NCBI GenBank assembly: GCA_041741535.1
Contig: JBGSJV010000095.1
Span: forward strand, 43,086 to 107,085
Source of the DNA: M30B19 sp041741535
GTDB lineage: Bacteria; Planctomycetota; Planctomycetia; Pirellulales; Pirellulaceae
DNA: 64,000 nucleotides
Direction of reading: 5' to 3'
Translations under genes and position numbers: made by a program
Shown: in pieces, positions 42,851 to 51,431 of the stretch
Layout: the number at the start of each line of letters is the position of its first letter
Numbering within the stretch: the first letter of the stretch is position 1
The notes under the pieces: generated by a model
What the model was told of the DNA's origin: nothing
The model's input: the letters and a program-made list of their open reading frames with translations, nothing else
Databases searched by the model: none

Positions 42851-43993
42851 TCAATTCATCGAAACTCCAGCTTCTGTCGCTTGTTGAATCATCCAATCTG
42901 CCGGAAACTGATTTCTTCCCGCTTGGCCATGAGTGGTTAATACATTGCTTCCAATTCCGCCTAAATAGTAAATCGTGGCGTGCTGTCAATCCTTTGTACC
43001 AAACTCGTTGAAACGGCCAGTCGCGAACTCCGTTTCCCGTCCGATAAAGTGCTGCAGCGTATCGTACGTTACTTGGAATCAAATCGTTTTTCAAATGGAA
43101 AAGGGCTTTTACTGAGTTGCATACTAACTGGATCAAACAGCCCTAAAAACCGAACCGGAATTCGCTTGAACTGCTTCCACTCCCATTGATATCCAATACC
43201 GTTCCAATTCCGATCTTGAGTTGGAAAACAGCACCAACATCCCTCATTGTTTCATCGTTTAGCAACTTGCACAGCTTCAACAGCACCGCGACTCCACCCA
43301 ACAAGATCGATGTCGATTCCTCCATAACCGGGTGTGTAGTAGTAAGGCTTGCAAGTTGTTGTGAAATCATCACGACACTCGCTGCGACCTCCCGTGCTTA
43401 TGCAATAGTCCCGGCAAATTTTATTTTTTACCTCACCTATCATGGAATTCATCGTCACACCTCCAACCGTGTCCCTGACTTCAGGAAACCAGTCAACGGT
43501 CCAGGAATTTCCAATGTAACGAGGATTCACTCCTCCCCAATAGCCGCCCCTATCAACCGAGCGGCGAAAAAACTGGTATGTGGCTTATTCGGTAGAAGTG
43601 TATCCATATTCCAGGAAGTTTCCAAGTTTGCCGTGATCTGCGCCAGTGCCATCAATTGCATACCTCCTGGTCCCTTCCGGATCCACCCCCCTCACCCCAA
43701 AATACCCCCGGTACAAACTCATTCCGTCCACATACCCAAGCGGATCTCTGGAAACGAACCCACCTATGCTTGGGTCGTACCAGCGGGCTCGGAAGTGGTA
43801 GAGGTTGAGGTCGGGGTCGTACTCGCGGCCGGAGTACGCGTAGCGGTTGGCGTAAGTGCTTGTGGTACGAACCGTGCCACTGACGTCGTAGATGCCTAGC
43901 GTGCCGTAAGCGGTGTAGGAGTAACGTTCAACCAATGTTCCGGCGGCGTTGGTGAGGCCGATGATGGAGTATTGTTGGTTGCGAAGGTTGCAC
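42851..43993 (-). pseudogene. Rhs toxin gene remnant: RHS core end plus lipase-like C-terminus, truncated and broken
   Basis: The 5' part is lost. From about 43990 the RHS core reads YSIIGLTNAAGTLVERYSY, REYDPDLNLYHFRARWYD, GGFVSRDPLGYVDGMSLYRG. The variable C-terminus looks like an alpha/beta-hydrolase: GWSRGAVEAV (GxSxG), then in another frame GLFDPVSMQL, HFIGRETEFATGRFNEFGTKD and GSNVLTTHGQAGRNQF. The path is broken by an in-frame TAA at 43585-43587, a frameshift near 43260, others near 43150 and 43075, and a TGA at 42986-42988. The final TGA is at 42851. Full Rhs proteins exceed 1000 residues, so this is a relic. Family resemblance of the toxin end to DUF2235-type lipase domains is inference. 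Confidence 0.8.
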
Positions 43994-45385
43994 GGATTTG
44001 AGGTTTGGAGTCTCGCACTGCGATGAGAAAAACACGACGAAGAGAGCGGTGGCGGTGATGGGGTTCTTTGATGTCGAGATAAGTGCGGAGGATCGGCTAA
44101 CACGATGGCGCCCTCGATGCGTTGGCTGCCTTGGTCGGAACTCGGACTTATTTTAATCGAGCACTTATGCTCGCAGCAAGCTAAATCAACTGCGGCCGAC
44201 TGGGATTTTTTCAGGCATGGCTCAGGTGTTCAAAGGTCGGACGATTCAATTCGACCAACCGAGACCGGAATGATTTACCACCCCAAGTCCCCAAGTCCAG
44301 AGACTCTGTACCCAAGATGAAACTCGATTGGCCTACCTGCAAGCGTGTCTGAAGCAAAGTCGGTTCTACGGCCTTCCTAACCCGAGTCGTCACATGTAGC
44401 GTGAAACGTAACATACCGCCGAGTAAGTCGGGCGGGATTCGACTACCAAATGCAAGGCGAAGTAATATTGGCCCGAGTATTACTACTAGAGACAAGACGG
44501 CAGCCGGAAGTAAACAACAAAAATCAGCAGCGGGAAGGCCGCAACCGAGCTCGTCTCGGTTGGGCCAAGGATTCACCACTAAGGCAACACGACCATCGCA
44601 GGAGGAGCGGTCGAGGGACCGACTTGTTTGGCAAACAAACTCCCACCGAGACCGCAACGGTTCACGCTCGCAATTCCGGTCGGTCCGTACCCAAGATAAA
44701 ACTCGATCGGCCTACTTGCGGACATGACCGAAGCAGAGTCGGTTCTACGGCCTTCAAAACCTTGGAGCCAATTCTGTAGCTGGCCAGTCATCGCCCCAAT
44801 TGGCGTAAAGCCAATGGTGGCGGTCTTGTACTCGAGATCAAATACGATCGGCCTACTTGCGGACGTGCCTGAAGCAAAGTCGGTCCTACGGCCTTCAAAA
44901 CTGTGGAGCCTGTTCTGTAGCTGGCCAGTCATCGCCCCTATTGGCGTAAAGCCAATGGTGGCGGTCTTGTACTCGAGATCAAATACGATCGGCCTACTTG
45001 CGGACGTGACTGAAGCTAAGTCGATTCTACGGCCTTCAAAATTGTGGAGCCTGTTCCGTAGCTGGCCAGTCATCGCCCCAATTGGCATAAAGCCAATGGT
45101 GGCGGTCTTGTACCCGAGATCAAATAGATCCGCCTACGTGCGGACGTGCCTGAAGCAAAGTCGATTCTACTGCCTTCAAAACCTTGGAACCAATTCTGAA
45201 GCTGGCCAGTCATCGCCCCAATTGGCGTAAAGCCAATGGTGGCGGTCTTGTACCCGAGATCATATACGATCGGCGTGCTTGTAGACTTGCCTGAAACAGA
45301 GTCGGTCCTACGGCCTATAGAAACCCTGGGGTGGTCGTTGCTAGTTGGGAGCGGCTCCACTATTCGCTAGTGGGAATATTCGTCA
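43994..45385. other. Repeat-rich region, no supported gene
   Basis: About 1.39 kb. The left 550 bp holds partial repeat copies (near 44290-44360 and 44540-44600) and fragments. The rest is the 141-bp tandem array. Long frames on both strands are by-products of repeats whose length is a multiple of three. There is no ribosome site or conserved protein domain. Confidence 0.6.
44690..45325. repeat. 141-bp tandem repeat array
   Basis: About four and a half copies with a period of 139-141 bp. Each contains GATCGGCCTACTTGCGGACG, a GAAGCAAAGTCGGTCCTACGG-like stretch, CTGGCCAGTCATCGCCCC and GGCGTAAAGCCAATGGTGGC. Adjacent copies differ by a few percent; the last ones diverge more. A partial copy occurs at about 44290. 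In the longest frame (plus strand) each unit makes 47 residues. Confidence 0.9.
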
Positions 45386-47587
45386 CTACCGACCGGCGTG
45401 ATGCATCGCGTCAAGATGGCTGTTCAGCCAGCGGCGGGTTTGTTGCACGATGTAGCTGGCCAAGCTTTGGCGTTGGGCCGGTAAGAAGACGGACCCGGTA
45501 TGTCCCACAGGCAACTGTTGCTGCAATTCGGAGGAGAGTTCGACAACGCCAGTTACCCGCGGCACCAGGAGCTTCAAGTCGGCGGTCGATTGATCCGTCA
45601 CCGAATGGGACTGAACAAATTGGGGTTTCGACTGTTCGCTGGATGAGATCGGCTGGACCAACAAGGGCCCACCGAATTGACGAGCCAACGCGGGCGCAGG
45701 CACCGCGAGACTAGCGTGCGGCTGAATTCGCACCAACTTGCCTTGGCCAATCGGCAAATTCGGAAACACAATTTGAACTTCGGCGTTTGCCCAAGCCTCA
45801 ACACCGGCCAGATCATCTTGCGAAATCGAAATGGCCAACTCCTTCTGTCCGTCATCGACCGACAGCACGACCATACCACGCTTGATGTATTGACCGAGTA
45901 GTTGATCCAAGTCCGGATGCCAGACCCGACCCGCACAAGGGGCACGCAAATCCAGATTGGCAACTTCGATTTTCCTCTCGGCCAACTGGGTGCGCAATCC
46001 TTCGGCCAATCGTCGCTGGTTATCGAACTCACTCCAATTCGCCTCTTCGCGAGCCAACCGTGCTTCGTGTTCTGCCTGCTCCAACTGGACTTGCAAGGCT
46101 TGCATTTGCAGACGCAATTCAGGATTATGCAACACCGCCAACCGCTGGCCGGTAACAACCGTCTGGCCATGTTGAACCTCAATCGAATGGACAAACCCAT
46201 CGGAACCCGCACGCACCAACTTCTCGGTGGGATATCGGACGACCGCTAGAGCATTCAAGTAAACGGGGCCGGTGAGAATGGTTGTGAGCAGCCAAGCCGT
46301 TGCACCGAGGACTCCCGCGGAAACGACAACATTGACCGGATTCCACTTTGTCCAAGGTCGATCGTGGCGGACAAACCTTACCAACTGCCAAATCGGCTCC
46401 ATGGCGTAGTGCAATATTGCTAAGATCGCAACCAACACACCCAGTCCATAAAACAGAGCGGCCGCCGCAATCACCAACGTGACCTGCAACATGATCTTCC
46501 AAAGCAACGCGGCCAGACCATAGGTCGCCACCAAGATCCGCTTGTATCCGGGCAACAACAACGGCGGGGTTGGAATTCCCAAACACCAACGCTTGGCCGT
46601 TCCCCAGATCCATTGTTTTCCGCGTGAACTCAAGTTTGGGATCCCGACGAGATCCGCCAAAATATAGTAACCGTCGAATCGCATGAGTGGATTGGCGTTG
46701 AACACAATCGTGCTGACGCCCGCACTGATCACAATCGCGTGCATCCAAGATGCCAGGGTTACATTGGTAGTCCAGGCCCAGACGATCGTCGCGATGGCGG
46801 CCAACACGACTTCCACGTACATCCCGGCCGCCGCGATGTGGATTCGTTTCCAACGATTGGGCAGACGAGCGGAATTGCTGACATCGACATACGCCAACGG
46901 CAGAAACAGAATCAGGAAAATCCCCGCGTCGCGAACTTGGGCTCCATAACGCCGGGCCACAATGCCGTGCGAAAGTTCGTGAATCCCTTTAATGAGTAAC
47001 CAAACCACAACCAAAGGCAACCACTGTTGATCCGCCCAAATGGCAATCATTTGATGCGAAAATTTTTCGCCGTGCTCGTACAAACAAAACAGGGCATAAA
47101 GTACGGTCAAGCCAGCCAGCGGAAGGTAGCGGACATCAAACAGCCAGTTCAACTTGGGAGTCAACACGTTCAGCAATCGTGCGGGACTTCCCAAGCTGAT
47201 CGAAATGCTGATCGGGTTTGTCCACTTGATCCAATTGGTCCGCGACTGGGCTCGGTAGGTTGCCTGTTGTCGCCCAATTGCTTGATCCGAATGATCGATC
47301 AAAAGTTGTTTGGTCAAGGCCCACGTAATTAGATTTTGGAAGTCGGTACTTGTAAGTGGCGGCAAGCCAATCACCTGCGGTTGGCTGGCTAAGATTTCAC
47401 CAATCGTGCGCCGACCATCACAGGCCAACAAACAGTGTGCTTCCCGAGCCCCAAGTTCGAAACACTTACCCGCGACACTATCTTCCAAGACGTGAAACGC
47501 GGTCGTCCCTGCGGCTTGGCTGATCCGAAGGTCTGTCCTCAGGCGCGGGCTAGGGCTTTGGTCGAAATTGGGAGGTGTTGGCAGCAT
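45386..47587 (-). CDS. PqqD-like/M50 zinc protease/HlyD fusion membrane protein
   Basis: A 733-residue protein. The first 110 residues resemble PqqD-type peptide-binding domains (AREAHCLLACDGRRTIGEIL). Membrane helices then carry an M50 site-2-protease core: HELSHGIVARR (HExxH) and NANPLMRFDGYYILADL (third ligand Asp). After a further helix group comes a HlyD-type section with lipoyl-like half-motifs (GSDGFVHSIEVQHGQTVVTGQ, LDLRAPCAGRVWHPDL) and a coiled coil. It is the last gene of a three-gene operon, 6 bp after the GAF-HlyD gene. This layout suits processing plus transport of a peptide. Related single-function relatives are known from lantibiotic-type operons. Confidence 0.85.
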   Translation of the reverse strand: MLPTPPNFDQSPSPRLRTDLRISQAAGTTAFHVLEDSVAGKCFELGAREAHCLLACDGRRTIGEILASQPQVIGLPPLTSTDFQNLITWALTKQLLIDHSDQAIGRQQATYRAQSRTNWIKWTNPISISISLGSPARLLNVLTPKLNWLFDVRYLPLAGLTVLYALFCLYEHGEKFSHQMIAIWADQQWLPLVVVWLLIKGIHELSHGIVARRYGAQVRDAGIFLILFLPLAYVDVSNSARLPNRWKRIHIAAAGMYVEVVLAAIATIVWAWTTNVTLASWMHAIVISAGVSTIVFNANPLMRFDGYYILADLVGIPNLSSRGKQWIWGTAKRWCLGIPTPPLLLPGYKRILVATYGLAALLWKIMLQVTLVIAAAALFYGLGVLVAILAILHYAMEPIWQLVRFVRHDRPWTKWNPVNVVVSAGVLGATAWLLTTILTGPVYLNALAVVRYPTEKLVRAGSDGFVHSIEVQHGQTVVTGQRLAVLHNPELRLQMQALQVQLEQAEHEARLAREEANWSEFDNQRRLAEGLRTQLAERKIEVANLDLRAPCAGRVWHPDLDQLLGQYIKRGMVVLSVDDGQKELAISISQDDLAGVEAWANAEVQIVFPNLPIGQGKLVRIQPHASLAVPAPALARQFGGPLLVQPISSSEQSKPQFVQSHSVTDQSTADLKLLVPRVTGVVELSSELQQQLPVGHTGSVFLPAQRQSLASYIVQQTRRWLNSHLDAMHHAGR

Positions 47588-47593
47588 CGTTGA

Positions 47594-48715
47594 TTAGAAC
47601 CATCCCAACAAAGAACGTGTTTTTTCATACGGATAGTGCATCCACTTCCAAGCCAACGGATACGCGTCGCCCAGGATCCTGGCTTGCCCTTTCATACCCG
47701 GCCGAAGTTGGCCAACGAGATTCGGGATACGAATCTCGGCGAGAAAGATATTGCGATCTTCACGTGTCGTGGCTCGCGGATGCAGTCGTTCAATCACTCC
47801 CGTGAATGTCTCGTAAGGAAAGGCTTCCAAACTCAGCCGAACTTCTTGCCCAATGGTCGAATAGCGATACTGGTACTCCGGAATCTCGATTTGCACCATC
47901 AACTCGTCCAACCCGGCAACTTCGAACAAGTTGCTACCGACCTCGACCGGTGCTCCAGACAACTCCGTCAAATCTCCTTGCACAATGGTGCCGGCGATTG
48001 GCGAACGAATTTCGCGATTGCCCAAGTGATGGTTCAACAGCGCGACTTCGCTATCGATCCGAGCAGCCTCCAATTCCGCGATCCGGGCTTTGGCAAAATC
48101 GCCTGCAGCCCGCGAAATCCGGATTTGATTTTGCTCGCGTTCGAAGGCCGCTTTTTTGCCGGCCAATTCGATCCGTAGTTCTCGATCATCCATCGTGGCC
48201 AACAGATGACCGGGTGTGACAACCTCGCCCGGCGTCACAAAAACTTCTTTTAATGTCCCTTTGTACGGTGCCACGGCGTAGCGGCGGTCGGTCGTCACCA
48301 ACTCGCAATCGCAGTACATCGTGTACGGCATCGGCCAGGCAGCGACAGCCCCCAGTAGCATTACGGCAGCCGCCAACCACCACCGCCAACGACGGACAAA
48401 ACTTGCGGGCGAGTCAATCCAACGCTGCCACGCCGTTTGATGCACGCGCGTCGCCAAAGCGGCTTGGATCTGGATTTGGTCCAACAACCCGCGCCGCGTT
48501 TCTTCCCACGCAGGACTGGCAATCTCTTTGTCACCGCACAAAAACAGGTACGCCACAATTTGACCCGCCGAACGAACGGGAATCGCCACGACGGCTGGTA
48601 TCATCAGTTCGCTAACGATACTTTGCAGGCATCTTTCGGCCGGGGCATGGACGGATGACGTTTCACCCGACTGCCGTTGCAGGAACTTGGGGGGGCAGGT
48701 TGCCCGGTGACACAT
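47594..48715 (-). CDS. HlyD part of a GAF-HlyD adaptor, separated by a frameshift
   Basis: This open frame gives 373 residues: the second half of a GAF-like domain (IVSELMIPAVVAIPVRSAGQIVAYLFL), one membrane helix (WWLAAAVMLLGAVAAWP), then HlyD halves (YAVAPYKGTLKEVFVTPGEVV, IRSPIAGTIVQGDL) and a coiled coil. It overlaps the GAF frame at 48604-48715. Joined, the two frames would make about 672 residues, the usual size of such adaptors. The frames meet at a C7 tract (48689-48695); one extra C would fuse them. Confidence 0.8.
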   Translation of the reverse strand: MCHRATCPPKFLQRQSGETSSVHAPAERCLQSIVSELMIPAVVAIPVRSAGQIVAYLFLCGDKEIASPAWEETRRGLLDQIQIQAALATRVHQTAWQRWIDSPASFVRRWRWWLAAAVMLLGAVAAWPMPYTMYCDCELVTTDRRYAVAPYKGTLKEVFVTPGEVVTPGHLLATMDDRELRIELAGKKAAFEREQNQIRISRAAGDFAKARIAELEAARIDSEVALLNHHLGNREIRSPIAGTIVQGDLTELSGAPVEVGSNLFEVAGLDELMVQIEIPEYQYRYSTIGQEVRLSLEAFPYETFTGVIERLHPRATTREDRNIFLAEIRIPNLVGQLRPGMKGQARILGDAYPLAWKWMHYPYEKTRSLLGWF

Positions 48716-49611
48716 CGGCCGATGGTCCCGCCCGAATGCAACAACGTTTGTGTCGCTTGGATCAATTCAAAATAGATCCTGCTGGCCGGGTCAATCTCGG
48801 TTGCACCGGAAATCGCCGCCACTCGCGTTGCTCGGCTGTGACGCACGATCACCCAAGCCACATGATTGGCTTGCAGTTGTTCGGCCCAGCGGGTCGTCAA
48901 ATGGGTCGCTGCCTGCGAGAGATTCTGGGCGGACTCCAAATCCGAATTCGTTTTCGCCAACGACTGCAACTGACGTGTGACCCGTTGTCCTTGTTCGACC
49001 TGGCGATCCAGTTGCAAGGTGCCTAGACACGCGACCAACGTCGTCAATAGCGGTAATGCGGAGGCTGCCATCTCGGCGCGAATGACGATACTGAGCGCCT
49101 GAGGCTTGTGGCCTGGGATCACCAAGGGAGCCGCTAAAATCTGAAAAACGCCGATGATCGGCGACCATTGGCATTGCCGGGTTTCGACGCATTGCTGCGA
49201 CAACTCGACGGCCGTCGACGACAATTCGGCCGGTAGGACAACTCCCGAACCGGAAGGCAACTGGAGTTTCTCCAACCAGTCATCGATTTGAACTGGGGGA
49301 AGCACATTCGCGGGAGTTTCAGGGAGCCGATAGGCATGCCACAACGCCGCCGGCTGCAATAATTGGACAAAGCTCTGAGTCACGGCATGTACTGCCGCAT
49401 CCCCGCGCTGCTGAGTGATGATCGCGGCGATGGCTTGAGTAAATTGCAGCAATAGTGCCGGCGCGGTTCTTCCCTGCGAACCCAACCGGTCCGATGTCGA
49501 TGGCGGGACAGGCAGCGGCAACTGGGCGACCGTCTCCGTACCCCAGCCGGACGCATGTTCGCGCGCAAAATTCGGGCGATGATCTTGATGCATACCAGGA
49601 ATCCTCTTCAT
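48604..49611 (-). CDS. GAF-domain part of a GAF-HlyD adaptor, separated by a frameshift
   Basis: A 335-residue frame with an N-terminal disordered region and two GAF-like halves: RGDAAVHAVTQSFVQLLQPAALW at residues 70-95 and a second start at SQAATHLTTRWAEQLQANHVAWVIVRHS near residue 240, then it runs into junk after GGTIGRCVTGQPAPP. That break lies on the C7 tract, where the frame of the HlyD half begins. GAF domains sense small ligands, so the intact protein may be a regulated adaptor. Frame shift could be sequencing error, slippage or true mutation. Confidence 0.75.
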   Translation of the reverse strand: MKRIPGMHQDHRPNFAREHASGWGTETVAQLPLPVPPSTSDRLGSQGRTAPALLLQFTQAIAAIITQQRGDAAVHAVTQSFVQLLQPAALWHAYRLPETPANVLPPVQIDDWLEKLQLPSGSGVVLPAELSSTAVELSQQCVETRQCQWSPIIGVFQILAAPLVIPGHKPQALSIVIRAEMAASALPLLTTLVACLGTLQLDRQVEQGQRVTRQLQSLAKTNSDLESAQNLSQAATHLTTRWAEQLQANHVAWVIVRHSRATRVAAISGATEIDPASRIYFELIQATQTLLHSGGTIGRCVTGQPAPPSSCNGSRVKRHPSMPRPKDACKVSLAN

Positions 49612-49667
49612 CCTTGGAGCGGATTGGACACCCGGCGAAGTGCCACGATCCGAACATGGTTCGTGTC

Positions 49668-50507
49668 TTACGGTTGGCTAGGACCGCTTGTCTGCAGAAA
49701 CATCGGGCTGCGATGCGGGGCAATCAACAAACAGTCCGTCCCCGGTTTGATGGCATGTTGCGTGTTATCGATCTGGACTCGCACGTTGACCGTTTGCGAA
49801 CTGCGATCCACAATCAGACCCACCAACGAAACTTGGCCTTGAATCATGCGGCCATCCACTTGAAGTTCGACCGACTGGGGGACGTGGAAGGACTTGCTGA
49901 CCGAAAACGGAACTGCAAAGTCGGCCTGCAGAGTCGTGGTGTCAATCAGCGTGGCCACGTCCGAGCTGTTCATGGAGATGTATTCGCCGACTTGGCGAGG
50001 CAACTTGGCAACGTACCCGGCAAAGGGAGCGCGAATGGTCCTCTTTTCAACTTCGATTCGCAATCGCTCCAAGTGCAACTGTTTGGTTTGGTATTCGTGC
50101 CGCTTCTGTTCGAGTGTGGCCTTGGCCATGGCCAATTCCGCTTCCTCACGTTCCAATTCCAAGGGACGCGCGCTGCCCGAAGCAACGAGTTCCTGCAACT
50201 TGCCAACTGCAAAACCTAACAAGCGAACGCGCGCCTCTTGCACGCGAATTTCGGTCGTGTTCTGGGCCTCATGTTGAGCAATCGCTAATTGGGCGAGATG
50301 GACGGCATCATCCAAGCGCAGCAATGGCTGGCCTTGTTCGACAAAGTCCCCCTCTTGCACCAGAACTTCGGCCACGGTTCCGCTTTCCGTGGTCGCCACG
50401 TCGGCTCGGCGTACGGAGTCGGCGTACCCCGGATACTGTTCGGTTTGCCCGAATACTGGCGGGACCATTCCAATGACAATCAAGGCAAGAAGTGCGGTAG
50501 CTTTCAT
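49668..50507 (-). CDS. HlyD/RND-type periplasmic adaptor protein
   Basis: A 279-residue protein with signal peptide (MKATALLALIVIGMVPPVFG). It has the two lipoyl-like halves (VAEVLVQEGDFVEQGQPLLRLD and TIRAPFAGYVAKLPRQVGEYI) with a coiled-coil hairpin between, and a short beta-barrel (VELQVDGRMIQGQVS). It lacks a membrane anchor, so it resembles RND/MFP efflux adaptors. It is the first gene of a three-gene operon with the GAF-HlyD and M50-HlyD proteins (56-bp gap to the next). The partner outer-membrane channel is not in the window. Confidence 0.88.
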   Translation of the reverse strand: MKATALLALIVIGMVPPVFGQTEQYPGYADSVRRADVATTESGTVAEVLVQEGDFVEQGQPLLRLDDAVHLAQLAIAQHEAQNTTEIRVQEARVRLLGFAVGKLQELVASGSARPLELEREEAELAMAKATLEQKRHEYQTKQLHLERLRIEVEKRTIRAPFAGYVAKLPRQVGEYISMNSSDVATLIDTTTLQADFAVPFSVSKSFHVPQSVELQVDGRMIQGQVSLVGLIVDRSSQTVNVRVQIDNTQHAIKPGTDCLLIAPHRSPMFLQTSGPSQP

Positions 50508-50711
50508 GGTGGAACTCGATCTGAACGGAATTCAATCTCGATGGACCGACCCGGTGGGGGTCGAAGTCGGGCATTACCCAGGGTACCCTAGCTGACCGCT
50601 TAAGTTTGGCTAAATCATTCCATCCCGAGAGTCTGAAAATTCGTTCAGGTCACCGCTACAATTAGAACAACCGTTGGCGGTGACCGAAACCGATCACCGC
50701 GAAGAGCATTT

Positions 50712-51368
50712 TTATTTGACAATCGCAATTTTTGCCAGAGCGGCCTCCGATCCGGCCACAAAGAGAGCATCCGAGTCGCGGAGCACCGAATCGGGATCGG
50801 GCGAAGGAATGATCCGGTCTTGTAGCACGTCATGTAACGCGACGACCGTAATGTCAAACTCTTGCCGCAGTTTCAGTTGACGCAGCGTTTTTCCTTCCCA
50901 TTTTTGTGGCACGGCCATTTCTTGAATACTGAATCCGGTACCCAACTTAACGTAGTTCAAGAGCGCGGAGCCCGTCAATCGCTTGGCCAAAGAAGCCGCT
51001 GAATCGCGTTCGGGAAAAATCGTCTCCCGCGCTCCGACTTTTTTCATCACGCGACTGTGATCGTTGGAAATGACCTTGACGTAGATGTCGCGCACTTTCA
51101 GGTCTTGCAGCGCCATCGTCGTCAAAATACTTGCCGCGATATCATCGCCCGTCGATACCACCGCGAGATCGGCTTGGGCAACTCCCAGTCGTTGGAGGAC
51201 ATGGACGTCCGTTCCATCTCCCACGGCGGCTTTTGCGACAAACGGCGCAATTCGATCAACGACGTCGCCATCAACATCGATCACAATCACGTCATTGCCA
51301 GCCGCAGCCAACGCTTCGGCGATTCCAAATCCAAAATTGCCCAGTCCAACTACTACAGCGCGTTTCAT
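50712..51368 (-). CDS. ktrA: KtrA/TrkA-type potassium channel gating subunit
   Basis: A 218-residue cytosolic ring protein of the KtrAB system. It has the RCK N-domain dinucleotide motif VVVGLGNFGFGIAEAL, IDVDGDVVD and AVGDGTDVHVL, and a C-terminal RCK-C domain (IQEMAVPQKWEGKTLRQLKLRQEFDITVVAL). It gates the KtrB channel in response to nucleotide. The start ATG 51368 has AGAGGAA 7 bases upstream; the frame opens at 51413. It follows ktrB by 63 bp on the same strand. Confidence 0.93.
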   Translation of the reverse strand: MKRAVVVGLGNFGFGIAEALAAAGNDVIVIDVDGDVVDRIAPFVAKAAVGDGTDVHVLQRLGVAQADLAVVSTGDDIAASILTTMALQDLKVRDIYVKVISNDHSRVMKKVGARETIFPERDSAASLAKRLTGSALLNYVKLGTGFSIQEMAVPQKWEGKTLRQLKLRQEFDITVVALHDVLQDRIIPSPDPDSVLRDSDALFVAGSEAALAKIAIVK

Positions 51369-51431
51369 CAGCATTTCCTCTCGTAACGTCGGTCTCGTGA
51401 TGGAGAGGGGCAACCTCTTCCGGTACTAAAC

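Noticed and set aside
42769..43011. Plus-strand frames over the Rhs relic
   Set aside because: The minus strand carries the recognisable toxin end and the ribosome site; the plus frames have no homology.
44579..45230. Both-strand repeat frames in the 141-bp array as a protein
   Set aside because: The period is divisible by three, so frames stay open automatically; no signal, domain or ribosome site is present.
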